From the NCBI GenBank assembly GCA_031082125.1, contig JAVHLM010000002.1, positions 303,012 through 353,074 on the forward strand: 50,063 bases of DNA. Direction: 5' to 3'. The stretch is from Candidatus Eremiobacterota bacterium (lineage in GTDB: Bacteria; Vulcanimicrobiota; CADAWZ01; Ess09-12). The position numbers were made by a program, and so were the translations under genes. The notes beneath the pieces were generated by a model that saw only the letters and a list, made by a program, of their open reading frames with translations, made no database searches and was not told the DNA's origin. Position 1 is the stretch's first letter; every line of letters begins with the position of its first letter. This document shows, one piece after another, positions 24,055-32,277 of this stretch.

Positions 24055-25011
24055 ATGCAGTTTTGGAACTCAGTGGGTATGGGAACGCTTTCTGGTATGA
24101 TGATGGGCTCGAGCCGTGGAATCGGGTCACGCGGCCATCTTGATGCCCTGGGCGCCCGTATCGGCGTAGGAAGGTTTGCCGAAGATGCCCATGGAGACTC
24201 GCCCTTTGACGGCTCTGTCCTCATGGGGAAGGCTCCCCCCTTTCCGTCAAGCTCGATGGATCGCCTCAGGTCCCTGATGTTTGCCCACATGCAGGCCAGG
24301 GAGAACGCCACTAATGAATTCGCCCAGAAGCTCAACGACATGAAAGAGAAATTCTTTGAGTCCCACTCGTATCAGACTGCACCCAATGAAGAGGGGCAGG
24401 CCAAGGTGCTTCTCAACGAGCAGGGGCAGCCTACGCTCATGGAGGGCGGAGAGGATGCGATGCAGCGCGCTTCCCGCCAGGAGTTCGAGGCGTCAACCCG
24501 CCAGGCCCTCAGCGACCTGCATACCAATGAGAAGGAGACCTTTCTGCAGGATGAGAAACAGCAGATCATGAATTTTCTGCAGAACAACAGGAATGAGCTT
24601 GGTAACCCCTCGGTGCAGAGCGAGCTTCAGAAAATGATACTCCTCACTCAGAAAAAGGCGCTGAATCTCCAGAGAACCCAGGAAGAGGAGATTTGGAAAG
24701 TCGATCTCCCCACCGATGAAATGAGAGCCCAGGCCGATGACGAGATGCAGAAGCTCCGCAAGATGGATGATGAGCACCAGAACGTCGAGGATGCATCCCG
24801 GGAAGCCCAGGAGCTTATCATGTACCAGGAAGAGGTCAACGCTTTTCTCCGCGATGAAAAGGAAAAGCTCCAGTTCCAGGAGAAGGATGAGGTCTTCCTG
24901 AAAGGCCCTGATGCCTTTCTGAAGCCGCCTCCGGCGCCGCCGCTCTCGTCGGTCCTTCCTCCCTATCTCACCGAAGCCCTTTACAACATGGGGATATATT
25001 CAATTGACTGA
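24055..25011 (+). CDS. Glutamine/glutamate-rich helical protein, uncharacterised
   Basis: 318 residues. Two in-frame ATGs exist: 24049 touches the AAGGAGGT box directly, while 24055 sits 6 nt after it and is the more likely start. The amino-terminus is Gly/Met/Ser-rich (MGTLSGMMMGSSRGIGSRG); residues 65-270 are long amphipathic helices rich in Gln, Glu and Lys; the tail is Pro-rich (PPPAPPLSSVLPPYL). No signal peptide or membrane helix. The strong extended -10 promoter suggests an abundant product. No family recognised. Confidence 0.75.
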   Translation: MQFWNSVGMGTLSGMMMGSSRGIGSRGHLDALGARIGVGRFAEDAHGDSPFDGSVLMGKAPPFPSSSMDRLRSLMFAHMQARENATNEFAQKLNDMKEKFFESHSYQTAPNEEGQAKVLLNEQGQPTLMEGGEDAMQRASRQEFEASTRQALSDLHTNEKETFLQDEKQQIMNFLQNNRNELGNPSVQSELQKMILLTQKKALNLQRTQEEEIWKVDLPTDEMRAQADDEMQKLRKMDDEHQNVEDASREAQELIMYQEEVNAFLRDEKEKLQFQEKDEVFLKGPDAFLKPPPAPPLSSVLPPYLTEALYNMGIYSID

Positions 25012-25016
25012 AGGCA

Positions 25017-25334
25017 TTACTGGCTGCTCTGCTGAATGAAATTCATCTGCAAGGTCTGCAGAAGTGCCTGGTATTCCTTTTTCTCCTTTTCCTCCATCCA
25101 TGGGCCGAGCTTTTCCGTGAGGGCTTGAGCGCAGTCGATGGCAAGCTTTGCCTGGGTGAGGTCCTTTGTTGTGGTCTTGGTAAAGGGGTTCATGTGAAGG
25201 CCCATGAATATCCATGACTGCTGGGCAAGAGAAGCGATGAGGTATCTCACAAGAGTATAGACATCTTTAGGCATCAGTTCATCGAGAGAGATGTCGCTTT
25301 CAGGAGATGGGGTGCCGCCGGGATTTTCTGCCAT
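25017..25334 (-). CDS. DUF1844 family protein
   Basis: 105 residues from ATG 25334, which has AAGGAG about 8 nt upstream; 18 further upstream codons are open but have no ribosome site. The core YTLVRYLIASLAQQSWIFMG, then NPFTK, DLTQAKLAIDCAQALTEKL and LLQTLQMNF, follows the DUF1844 pattern (hydrophobic helix, NP turn, IDxL helix, LRM.F end). Function is unknown; members are small and often lie near housekeeping genes. It is convergent with the 24055 gene, 5 bp apart. Confidence 0.82.
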   Translation of the reverse strand: MAENPGGTPSPESDISLDELMPKDVYTLVRYLIASLAQQSWIFMGLHMNPFTKTTTKDLTQAKLAIDCAQALTEKLGPWMEEKEKKEYQALLQTLQMNFIQQSSQ

Positions 25335-25562
25335 AGGTGGGCTCCTTTCTGGTCTTTCCCTCAGAGGGGTATGATTTTCAAAAGCCATTGATATTTCTCT
25401 CCCCGGAGCCTCAAGCCCTTTCTTGCCCCGGGAGCTCTTCCGGGAGCAGGTTCACGCTTCGGGAGTGCAGGGCTTGCGTGATGCTGACAGCTCTTTGATC
25501 AGAGGAATTGAAGGTGATGCTCTAGAATTACAGGCTTATGCAGTTATTGGGGGTGGAAGCTT

Positions 25563-25949
25563 ATGGCATCTCTGGTAAGTGAGTTTCTCAGGAGAAAGAT
25601 GGAGGAGAGAAATCTTTCTCTGGAAGGCCTTGCAAGTTCAATGGGAATATCGATTGATCTTACAAGAAAATATCTCTCGGAGTCAGGGAGGTATCTCCCC
25701 TCTGACAGGGTGGCGAAAAAGCTTGCCATGGCCCTCAAGCTCACCAGGGAAGAGGAGAGCGAGCTTCTGCGCCACCTTGAGCAGGACAGGGAGAAGGCCC
25801 TCCCTTCCGATGAGCTGCTTGCTGATGATTTCGTGAAAGGAGCCCCCTGGAAGGGCGCCGTCGGCGCTCTATGGGCGGCCCTGGTGCTCAATCTCATTCT
25901 CACGCTCGCAGCTCTGGGAATAGGCATCATGCTGCTTCTCAGGCAGTGA
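25563..25949 (+). CDS. Membrane-tethered helix-turn-helix protein
   Basis: 128 residues. The amino-terminal half is a XRE/Cro-type HTH: FLRRKMEERNLSLEGLASSMG, then SIDLTRKYLSESGRYLPSDRVAKKLAMAL, then LTREEE. The carboxy-terminal half ends in one membrane helix (about 100-125, ALVLNLILTLAALGIGIMLLL) with two residues after it, so the HTH faces the cytoplasm. It is 50 bp upstream of ftcD in the same direction and might control the histidine/folate genes; this is inference from position. Confidence 0.8.
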   Translation: MASLVSEFLRRKMEERNLSLEGLASSMGISIDLTRKYLSESGRYLPSDRVAKKLAMALKLTREEESELLRHLEQDREKALPSDELLADDFVKGAPWKGAVGALWAALVLNLILTLAALGIGIMLLLRQ

Positions 25950-25999
25950 GAAACAGCGGGCCCTACCCGTCCGCCGGGAAGCCCGGAAGGAGGAATCGC

Positions 26000-26902
26000 G
26001 TGGCAGAGGCAATCGTAGAGTGCATACCAAATTTTTCCGAGGGACAGAGGGATGAGGTGATAAAGGGAATTGCAGAAAAGTTCAGCTCCGTCGCGGGGTG
26101 CAAACTGCTTGACTGCAAGCCTGACAAGGATCACAACAGGACCGTTTATACCATAATCGGGTCGGCGGCGGCGGTGAAAGAGGCAGTCCTCAATGCCATT
26201 GGATATGCCGCGGAGCATATTGACATGGAGTGCCACCGGGGAGAGCATCCCCGTATTGGAGCCTGTGATGTAGTGCCTTTTGTTCCCATTGCCCGGTGCA
26301 CCATGGAGGAGTGTGTAGCCCTCTCAAAGGAGGTGGCCTCCGAGATATGGAAGCGCCATGGCATCCCGGTATATCTTTACGAGGAATCGGCGGCAAAGCC
26401 CGAGAGAAGGAACCTTGCAGACATAAGAAAAGGTGAGTATGAAGTCCTCAAGCGCGAGATTTCGCTGGAAGGCCGCAAGCCTGATGTGGGCGAAGCCAGG
26501 CTTCATCCCAAGGCAGGCGCTGCCGTGGTAGGTGCGAGGAAGGCCCTCATCGCCTATAACATCAACCTCAGCACCTCCAACATCAAGATTGCCAAGGAGA
26601 TTGCAAAGAGGGTAAGGGCACGATCGGGGGGGCTTGCCTATGTGAAGGCGCTTGGAGTCATGCTCAAGGAGAGAAATATTGCCCAGGTCTCAATGAACCT
26701 CACGGACTTTTCAAAGAGCGCTGTCTACACGGTCTTTGAAATGGTCAAGAGCGAGGCGACACGGTATGGCGTCCACCCTGTGGGGAGCGAGGTCATTGGC
26801 CTTCTTCCGCTGGAAGCCCTCGTGGAGGTGGCCCGCTTCTATCTCAGGATTGAGGAGTTTCAGACCGCACAGATTCTGGAGACCCACCTGATGGACCTTT
26901 AG
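26000..26902 (+). CDS. ftcD: Glutamate formimidoyltransferase
   Basis: 300 residues from the GTG at 26000, with AAGGAGG 5 nt upstream; the open frame 43 codons further up overlaps the HTH gene and is rejected. The protein has the formiminotransferase amino and carboxy subdomains: VECIPNFSEGQRDEVI, DCKPDKDHNRTVYTIIG, HRGEHPRIGACDVVPFVP, then LIAYNINLSTSNI and QVSMNLTDF. It transfers the formimino group from formiminoglutamate to tetrahydrofolate, giving glutamate, the last step of one histidine-degradation route. The cyclodeaminase half found in the mammalian fusion is absent and is supplied by fchA two genes on. Confidence 0.95.
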   Translation: MAEAIVECIPNFSEGQRDEVIKGIAEKFSSVAGCKLLDCKPDKDHNRTVYTIIGSAAAVKEAVLNAIGYAAEHIDMECHRGEHPRIGACDVVPFVPIARCTMEECVALSKEVASEIWKRHGIPVYLYEESAAKPERRNLADIRKGEYEVLKREISLEGRKPDVGEARLHPKAGAAVVGARKALIAYNINLSTSNIKIAKEIAKRVRARSGGLAYVKALGVMLKERNIAQVSMNLTDFSKSAVYTVFEMVKSEATRYGVHPVGSEVIGLLPLEALVEVARFYLRIEEFQTAQILETHLMDL

Positions 26903-26929
26903 CAGTACCAGCCTTTCCGGGAGGTTGCG

Positions 26930-28207
26930 ATGAAAGAGCGTGTCGATGTCATCGTGAGAGCCGGGCAGCTTGTGACCTGCAGCCCCGGGGGCGCGCCCCG
27001 CAAAGGAGCGGCAATGAGGGACGTGGCGGTCCTGGCGCCTGGCGCCCTGGCCGTCAGGGATGGGATCATAAGGGCGGTGGGGACGCCGCAGCAGATCGAA
27101 TCATCCTTTGAGGTCTCCTCCGAGGGATTCATTGAAGGGGCTCTTGTCATTCCCGGCCTTGTTGATGCCCATACCCACCCCGTTTTTGCCGGAACAAGGA
27201 TTGATGAGTATTTTCTCCGTGCGCAAGGGGCTACTTACCTGGAGATTCACCGCCAGGGCGGCGGGATACTGAGCACGGTCCGTGCCACCCGTGCAGCCTC
27301 TGACGAGGCTCTGCTGGAGCTTCTTCTTCCCCGGCTCGACATGATGCTCATGCATGGCACCACCACCGCTGAGGCAAAGAGCGGCTACGGCCTGTCAGCC
27401 TCCGAGGAACTGCGGGAGCTCCGCATCCTCAAGGAAGGGGCACGGCGCCATCCCCTGGAGCTGGTGAGCACATTCCTGGGAGCCCACACGGTCCCCTCGG
27501 AGTTCAGCGAAGACCGCGGGGGGTATCTTGACGAGATATGCTCCGTGATGCTCCCTGCGGTAAAACAGCAGGAACTGGCGGCCTTTGTGGATGTCTTCTG
27601 CGAGGAGGGGGCTTTCTCTCTCGAGGAGACAGAGAAGATATTCTGTGCCGCCCGGGATCTCGGCCTCGGGCTCAAGATCCACGCGGAACAGTTCTCCTCG
27701 CGGGGGAGCGCCCTTATGGCGGCACGCATGGGGGCTGTCTCATGCGATCACCTCCTCCGCCTTTCCAGCCAGGATATTGAGGCATTGAGGGGACTCTTTA
27801 CGGTCCTGGTCTTCATGCCGGGGACCGAGCTTTTCCTCAACATTCACGAGTACGGCCCGGCGCGCGAGGCCATTGACAGCGGTCTGGCCGTCGCCCTGGG
27901 GACCGACTTCAACGCGGGGAGCTGCCTCTCGGAGTCAATGCCGATGGCCATGGCTCTCGCGGTGCTGCAGATGAGGCTTGCACCGGGCGAAGCCCTCATT
28001 GCCTCCACCGTCAATTCAGCCCATTCCCTCGGGAAAGGCCACCTCGTGGGGAGCCTTGAGCCCGGGAAACAGGCTGACATGGTCTTCATTGACTGCGGGG
28101 ACTACCGGGAATGGCTTTATCATTTTGGCGTCACCATGGTGAGCCATGTAATGAAAAAGGGCTCCATGGTCTTTACCAGGGGAGCTGTGGCCCGCCCCGG
28201 GGTATGA
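26930..28207 (+). CDS. hutI: Imidazolonepropionase
   Basis: 425 residues. An amidohydrolase-fold enzyme with metal-binding His81 and His83 (DAHTHPVFAGTR), the substrate segment HGTTTAEAKSGYGL, FLGAHTVP, KIHAEQFSSRGS, and the metal-ligand region LGTDFNAGS. It opens the imidazolone ring to give formiminoglutamate, the substrate of the preceding ftcD. GGAGG lies 6 nt before ATG, 27 bp after ftcD. hutH and hutU are not in the window, so either they lie elsewhere or imidazolonepropionate is made another way. Confidence 0.96.
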   Translation: MKERVDVIVRAGQLVTCSPGGAPRKGAAMRDVAVLAPGALAVRDGIIRAVGTPQQIESSFEVSSEGFIEGALVIPGLVDAHTHPVFAGTRIDEYFLRAQGATYLEIHRQGGGILSTVRATRAASDEALLELLLPRLDMMLMHGTTTAEAKSGYGLSASEELRELRILKEGARRHPLELVSTFLGAHTVPSEFSEDRGGYLDEICSVMLPAVKQQELAAFVDVFCEEGAFSLEETEKIFCAARDLGLGLKIHAEQFSSRGSALMAARMGAVSCDHLLRLSSQDIEALRGLFTVLVFMPGTELFLNIHEYGPAREAIDSGLAVALGTDFNAGSCLSESMPMAMALAVLQMRLAPGEALIASTVNSAHSLGKGHLVGSLEPGKQADMVFIDCGDYREWLYHFGVTMVSHVMKKGSMVFTRGAVARPGV

Positions 28208-28247
28208 AGCCCATCGGGGCTTGGAGAATTCCAGTGAAGGAGCAGCC

Positions 28248-28862
28248 ATGTTAAAAGACAAGACCGTAAGTGAGTTTCTGAAAGCTCTTTCCTCTGCTTC
28301 GCCGGCGCCGGGCGGGGGATCGGCCAGCGCCCTCGGGGGGGCGATGGCTGTCGGACTCTTCGAGATGGCCGTGCGCATCACTTATAAAAACGTACCGGAG
28401 CTCATAGATCCCTTTCTTGCGAAGCTTGTCCCTCTCAGGGAACAGGGAGTTTCCCTGATCGACGAGGATACGGAAGCCTTCAGGATAGTCATGGAAGCCT
28501 ACGGGCTTCCCAAGGACGGCGAGGAAGAGAGGAAGGCGCGGAGCGTGAAGATTCAGGCGGCTCTCAGGAGGGCCACTGAGGTTCCCCTCAGGACGGCGGA
28601 AAACAGCCTTGCCCTTATGCAGGGGGGCCAGGAGCTCATTGCGCTCTGCCGTGAAAGCTGCATGTCTGATGCAGCCGTGGGATTTTTCCTTGCCGAGGCG
28701 GCCTTCAAGGGCGCTCTTGCCAACGTGGAGCTGAACCTCTCGTCACTGAAAGACGAGGCCTACGTGGGAGAAGTGCGGGAGAGAGTCCGGGTCATGAGAA
28801 AATGGCATGAGGAACAGGCCGGGGTGGTCCATCTTCTCATCGCCCACAGGCTCGGCTATTGA
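28248..28862 (+). CDS. fchA: Formiminotetrahydrofolate cyclodeaminase family protein
   Basis: 204 residues from ATG 28248, with AAGGAG 6 nt upstream; an in-frame TTG at 28221 is less likely. The amino-terminal SASPAPGGGSASALGGAMAVGL is the hallmark of the cyclodeaminase fold, followed by an all-helical body. It releases ammonia from 5-formiminotetrahydrofolate to form methenyl-tetrahydrofolate, completing the use of the one-carbon unit produced by ftcD. Third gene of the cluster. Confidence 0.93.
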   Translation: MLKDKTVSEFLKALSSASPAPGGGSASALGGAMAVGLFEMAVRITYKNVPELIDPFLAKLVPLREQGVSLIDEDTEAFRIVMEAYGLPKDGEEERKARSVKIQAALRRATEVPLRTAENSLALMQGGQELIALCRESCMSDAAVGFFLAEAAFKGALANVELNLSSLKDEAYVGEVRERVRVMRKWHEEQAGVVHLLIAHRLGY

Positions 28863-28940
28863 GCGCCGGAAGAGAAATATCGCCACACTCCCGCGGGGCG
28901 AGGATCCAGTGCCTCGATCCGGAAAGGGCTGAGGGGATCC

Positions 28941-29216
28941 TCAGGGCTTGGCGGAAGTGTTGAGCTTCTTTACAAGCCTGGATTTTTTCCTGGCTGCCTT
29001 GTTCTTATGGACAATACGCTTTGAGGCGGCCTTGTCGATGGTCACAACGGCTTCCCTGGCAAGCACTTTTGCCTCTTCGTTCTTTCCCTGGGCTATAGCG
29101 GCCTCGGTCTTCTTGAAGGCGGTCTTCACCTTTGATTTGGCGGCCACATTCTTGTCATGGCGCTTCTCTGACTGCTTGATTCTCTTTTCTGATGGTGATT
29201 TCTTGGCGGCAGGCAC
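28941..29216 (-). CDS. rpsT: Small ribosomal subunit protein bS20
   Basis: 91 residues, very Lys-rich and helical, of normal bS20 size. The family patterns KRIKQSEKRHDKNVAAKSKVKT (read in parts), AREAVVTIDKAASKRIVHKN and AARKKSRL are all present. It binds 16S rRNA in the small subunit. GGAGG lies 6 nt before ATG. It has its own promoter at 29289-29317. Downstream an 8-bp inverted repeat (28900-28907 with 28935-28942) begins at the stop codon but has no U-tract. Confidence 0.97.
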   Translation of the reverse strand: MPAAKKSPSEKRIKQSEKRHDKNVAAKSKVKTAFKKTEAAIAQGKNEEAKVLAREAVVTIDKAASKRIVHKNKAARKKSRLVKKLNTSAKP

Positions 29217-29288
29217 GTGTATCCTCCTTTATCCCGTGAAACTTAGGTTCCATGCAGCTTGTAAGGCGTTTTGAAAAAAACCTGATAC

Positions 29289-29317
29289 ATTATAGCATGG
29301 TGCCCGCGAATATGCAA
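29289..29317 (-). promoter_or_regulatory. Sigma-70 promoter of rpsT
   Basis: On the minus strand TTGCAT (29317-29312), a 17-nt spacer and a perfect TATAAT (29294-29289) preceded by TGC form a strong extended -10 promoter. The leader would be about 65 nt. Confidence 0.82.
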
Positions 29318-29438
29318 TATGTTCCCAGGAATTGGGGAGGATTTTTCGCTTCCCCCGGTAAAGCTATTCTTTCCTGTCCTGCAGCGCGGGACCCAATGCC
29401 GCGGGATTCAGGGATTTTGAGACCAGCGAGGCGGAGAG

Positions 29439-31307
29439 ATGAAATCCAGCGTTTTAAGACTCCTCTTACTGTATTTCATTGTTTTTCTGCTCACCGGCCC
29501 CGCCTTTTCAGGGCCGGAAGCGGAAGAGGTTTTCCTCCATGGGGCCGATCTGGCGGGAAAGGGGGCTTATTATTCAGCCTGCGACGAATTTATGAAAGCC
29601 TCCGCCCTCTATGAGGCCGCAGGAGACAGGAACGGTCAGGCACGGGCTCTCTGCGAGGCAGGAAAGGTAATGGCCTTTCTTGGTGAATCATCGAGGGCCC
29701 TCGCGCTTTATAAGGATGCAAGGGCCAGGAGTCCTCAGGGGACAATGGCGGGACTTTACATGGCGGCCCTTGAGCTTGACCTCGGGAGCTATGATGAGGC
29801 TCTGGAGACCCTGCGCTCCTGTGACAAGGAAGCCACCCTCTGCAGGAAATTCCATGAGGGCCTTCTTTATTTTGAGACCGCCAGGGCTCTTGCCGGGAAA
29901 GGGGATAATGCGGGAGGGGCCCGTTATTTTCACAGGGCTCGAGAGGCGGCCCGGACCCGTCCCTGGCCTTTCCTTGAGGGCCTCTCGCTGGCCTTTGAAG
30001 GCACCTGCCGGGGGGACCTCCTTCAGCCCGAAAGAGCCCTTCCCCTTTTCCGCGAGGCCGAGGGATATACCGCCGGCGATCCCAGCCTCAGGGCTCTTGT
30101 TGCCTGGCGTGAGGGCGCGTATTTCCAGTCCCATGGCTCCCCTGAGGGAGCAGTGCTTAATTACCGGCAGGCAGTCGCCGCCGCCGGCGAGGAGGGAGGA
30201 AGGCTCCCTTTTGATGAGGCCCTCCTTTTCCCCTCTCCCGGAAGGGATATTTTCGAGAGCCTCATCATGCTGCTCATGGACGGGGGAAGAGAGGAGGAGG
30301 CTTATTATTACTGTCTTCTCTGCAAGGAGACTGATTTTGGCCTCTTCCTTGAGAGGAGCCTTCCCGGCACGAAAAGGGCCCCGGTAGTCCCTTCGCTTCA
30401 GGAAATCCGCTTTTCCCTGGCCCCCTCGGGGGCTCTGCTGGAATTTTTCACCGGCAGGAAGAGGTCATACTGCTGGTATATAGACAGCGACACTCTCGAG
30501 GGAAGGATCCTTGATCCGGCGAAGGGGGGTGTCGCAGAAGGTGCAGTGAGCCTGATTGCCGCTGCAAAAAGCCCTCTTTTCTTTGTGCCTGATGCGGGCC
30601 TTATTTCCTTTCCCTTTACCGCGCTTGTGGATTCAAAGGGTGTGCCCTATGGGACGAAGGCGACGGTAACCATTGTGCCCTCCACGGCCGAACTTGTTTA
30701 CAGGGTCCCCGGCTCCCCGGCCGGGATGACTGCCTCTCTTCTGTGTGCCCTGGGTGAGTCCCCGGCTCTTCCGCCCCTTCCCGCCTCACTGGAGGAGCTT
30801 GCGGCAGTCTCGCCGTTCTGTGCCCCGAGGATTGTCTTGAGTGCCGGGGAGATGCGCCGTGACAGGGTTATCCCCCCCTTAAAAGATTCGCGCCTCGCTT
30901 TTCTTGCTACATGGACTCTGCGAAGGAACGGTTTTCCCGGGCTGACACTCGCCGACGGCCTCCTTCTTCCCTCTGATATCCTCTCGCTTCCCTCATCCCC
31001 GCCTCTTGTGGTGCTCTCTCTCTACAGCCCTCCCGGGAGCACAAGAAATGAGGGCGATATGCTCTTTTTCGTCAGATCGTTCTGCCGGGCGGGAAGCGCT
31101 GAGGTCTTCCTTGCAAGGGAAGGTGCTTCTCCCCAGGCAAGAAAAACTTTTCTTTCAGCTCTCTTCAAGGCGCTTCGCGACGGAGCCACACCGGATGAGG
31201 CCGTGAGGATGTGGCTTGGCAGGAATCCCGAGAACCGAAAGGATCCCTCCACGTGGAGCCCCTTCGTTCTCTTTTCCGTGTCACCGAAGGCAGGTGCCCG
31301 GCTCTAG
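29439..31307 (+). CDS. Exported TPR protein with a CHAT-like domain lacking the catalytic residues
   Basis: 622 residues. Signal peptide at 1-24 (LLLLYFIVFLLTGPAFSG). Residues 25-260 are TPR-like helical repeats (AYYSACDEFMKASALYEAAGDRNGQARAL style). Residues about 330-620 follow the CHAT (caspase-like) layout: strands, SFPFTALVDSKG, then the terminal STWSPFVLFSVS. In active CHAT domains a His-Gly pair and an LSACET motif hold the catalytic dyad. Here the first site reads LAFLATWTL (486-494) and the second VVLSLYSPPG (524-533), with Tyr529 where Cys is expected. It is therefore probably a non-catalytic binding protein outside the cytoplasm. Tail-to-tail with the 31304 gene (4-bp overlap). Confidence 0.75.
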   Translation: MKSSVLRLLLLYFIVFLLTGPAFSGPEAEEVFLHGADLAGKGAYYSACDEFMKASALYEAAGDRNGQARALCEAGKVMAFLGESSRALALYKDARARSPQGTMAGLYMAALELDLGSYDEALETLRSCDKEATLCRKFHEGLLYFETARALAGKGDNAGGARYFHRAREAARTRPWPFLEGLSLAFEGTCRGDLLQPERALPLFREAEGYTAGDPSLRALVAWREGAYFQSHGSPEGAVLNYRQAVAAAGEEGGRLPFDEALLFPSPGRDIFESLIMLLMDGGREEEAYYYCLLCKETDFGLFLERSLPGTKRAPVVPSLQEIRFSLAPSGALLEFFTGRKRSYCWYIDSDTLEGRILDPAKGGVAEGAVSLIAAAKSPLFFVPDAGLISFPFTALVDSKGVPYGTKATVTIVPSTAELVYRVPGSPAGMTASLLCALGESPALPPLPASLEELAAVSPFCAPRIVLSAGEMRRDRVIPPLKDSRLAFLATWTLRRNGFPGLTLADGLLLPSDILSLPSSPPLVVLSLYSPPGSTRNEGDMLFFVRSFCRAGSAEVFLAREGASPQARKTFLSALFKALRDGATPDEAVRMWLGRNPENRKDPSTWSPFVLFSVSPKAGARL

Positions 31308-32269
31308 TAATAGATGGTCCGTGTCAGGTGGTAGGGGAGGCGGCTCCCCTCCTGTCCCTTTTGCCAGAGAATCCAGTCAATTTCACATGCGCTCAGGGGC
31401 CTCCCCTTCTCATTCAGGCGCTCCTTCAGGCGCTCAACGGCGGTGACCGTGGCAGCTCTTATCTCTACTTCTTCAGGAGAGCCTGCCGGGAGAAAGATAC
31501 GGGTGTCCACCTTACTGGCCAGTGGTGCGGAATAGGAGAGGATCCCGAGGCTCCTCAGCACCTGGGGGATTTTATAGTCGGCAAAGGCAGTGAGGCGCTC
31601 AAGGTTGTGAAAGAAGCCCCATTCCCTGCCGGAAAAAGTTCCGGCAAGGTCGCTCACCAGAATCTGGGCCCTCTTGAAAAAATACACTTTTTCACCACGG
31701 TAAAGGGCCTCGTCGTTGAAGGAGGGAAAGTGCCGTGCAACTTCTCCCGCCAGTGCCAGAGCGTCATGACCGGCCGACTCCACCAGCGCGGCAAAAGACC
31801 CGTCAAAATGCGTGATAAGGGCGGAGCCTGCTTCCCTCAGGTTCTGGAGGCGCTCCCTGAAGAGGGGAATTTCCGCCGTGCCGCCGAGAACCTCCCTGAG
31901 TGCCTCTTCGCTGAGGGTAGAGAGAAAGAGGGGATCCCAGAGGGGGATGCCCTTCAGGAATGCGCAGGTGAGGGCAGCGGCGAGGGCCCAGTAACCGTCA
32001 AGCCATCTATCCCGCCATGGGACTTTCCAGCGCGGCGCGCCGGGGTCGGGGAAAAAGCAGAAATTAAGAGCATCGAGCACCAGCACATACATGAGAGTCT
32101 TCCCGCTGCCGTCATAAAAATGCAGTTCCCTGTCCCATGGGGGCGGAGCAGTTTTGTCAAGGGCCATCCTCTCGGCTATGCCGTCAAGGGCCTTCTCGCT
32201 GATGAAAACATGCTCGGGTCTTGCAGTGACATGGGCGCAGGATTCTGCTATTTTCAGAATTTTTTCCAC
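31304..32269 (-). CDS. Queuosine salvage N-glycosidase family protein (DUF2419/QNG1-like)
   Basis: 321 residues, close to the family length. Recognisable conserved blocks are VLVLDALNFCFFPD, GYWALAAALTCAFLKGIPL, PLFRERLQNLREAGSAL, FPSFNDEA, FFKRAQILVSDL, LTAFADYKIPQVLRSLGIL and EVEIRAATV. This family (eukaryotic and some bacterial members) releases the free base queuine from queuosine 5'-monophosphate for reuse in tRNA; the activity here is inferred from the family. The start is GTG, 8 nt after the kinase stop, with no clear Shine-Dalgarno, so coupling to the kinase gene is likely. No other queuosine gene (tgt, queA) is in the window. Confidence 0.88.
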   Translation of the reverse strand: MEKILKIAESCAHVTARPEHVFISEKALDGIAERMALDKTAPPPWDRELHFYDGSGKTLMYVLVLDALNFCFFPDPGAPRWKVPWRDRWLDGYWALAAALTCAFLKGIPLWDPLFLSTLSEEALREVLGGTAEIPLFRERLQNLREAGSALITHFDGSFAALVESAGHDALALAGEVARHFPSFNDEALYRGEKVYFFKRAQILVSDLAGTFSGREWGFFHNLERLTAFADYKIPQVLRSLGILSYSAPLASKVDTRIFLPAGSPEEVEIRAATVTAVERLKERLNEKGRPLSACEIDWILWQKGQEGSRLPYHLTRTIYY

Positions 32270-32277
32270 GGGAGTGC

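Noticed and set aside
25871-25999. 43-codon upstream extension of ftcD
   Set aside because: Overlaps the HTH gene in another frame; the GTG at 26000 has an ideal ribosome site and matches family starts.
28900-28942. 8-bp inverted repeat after rpsT as a terminator
   Set aside because: The loop is 27 nt and there is no U-tract; left as a remark in the rpsT entry.
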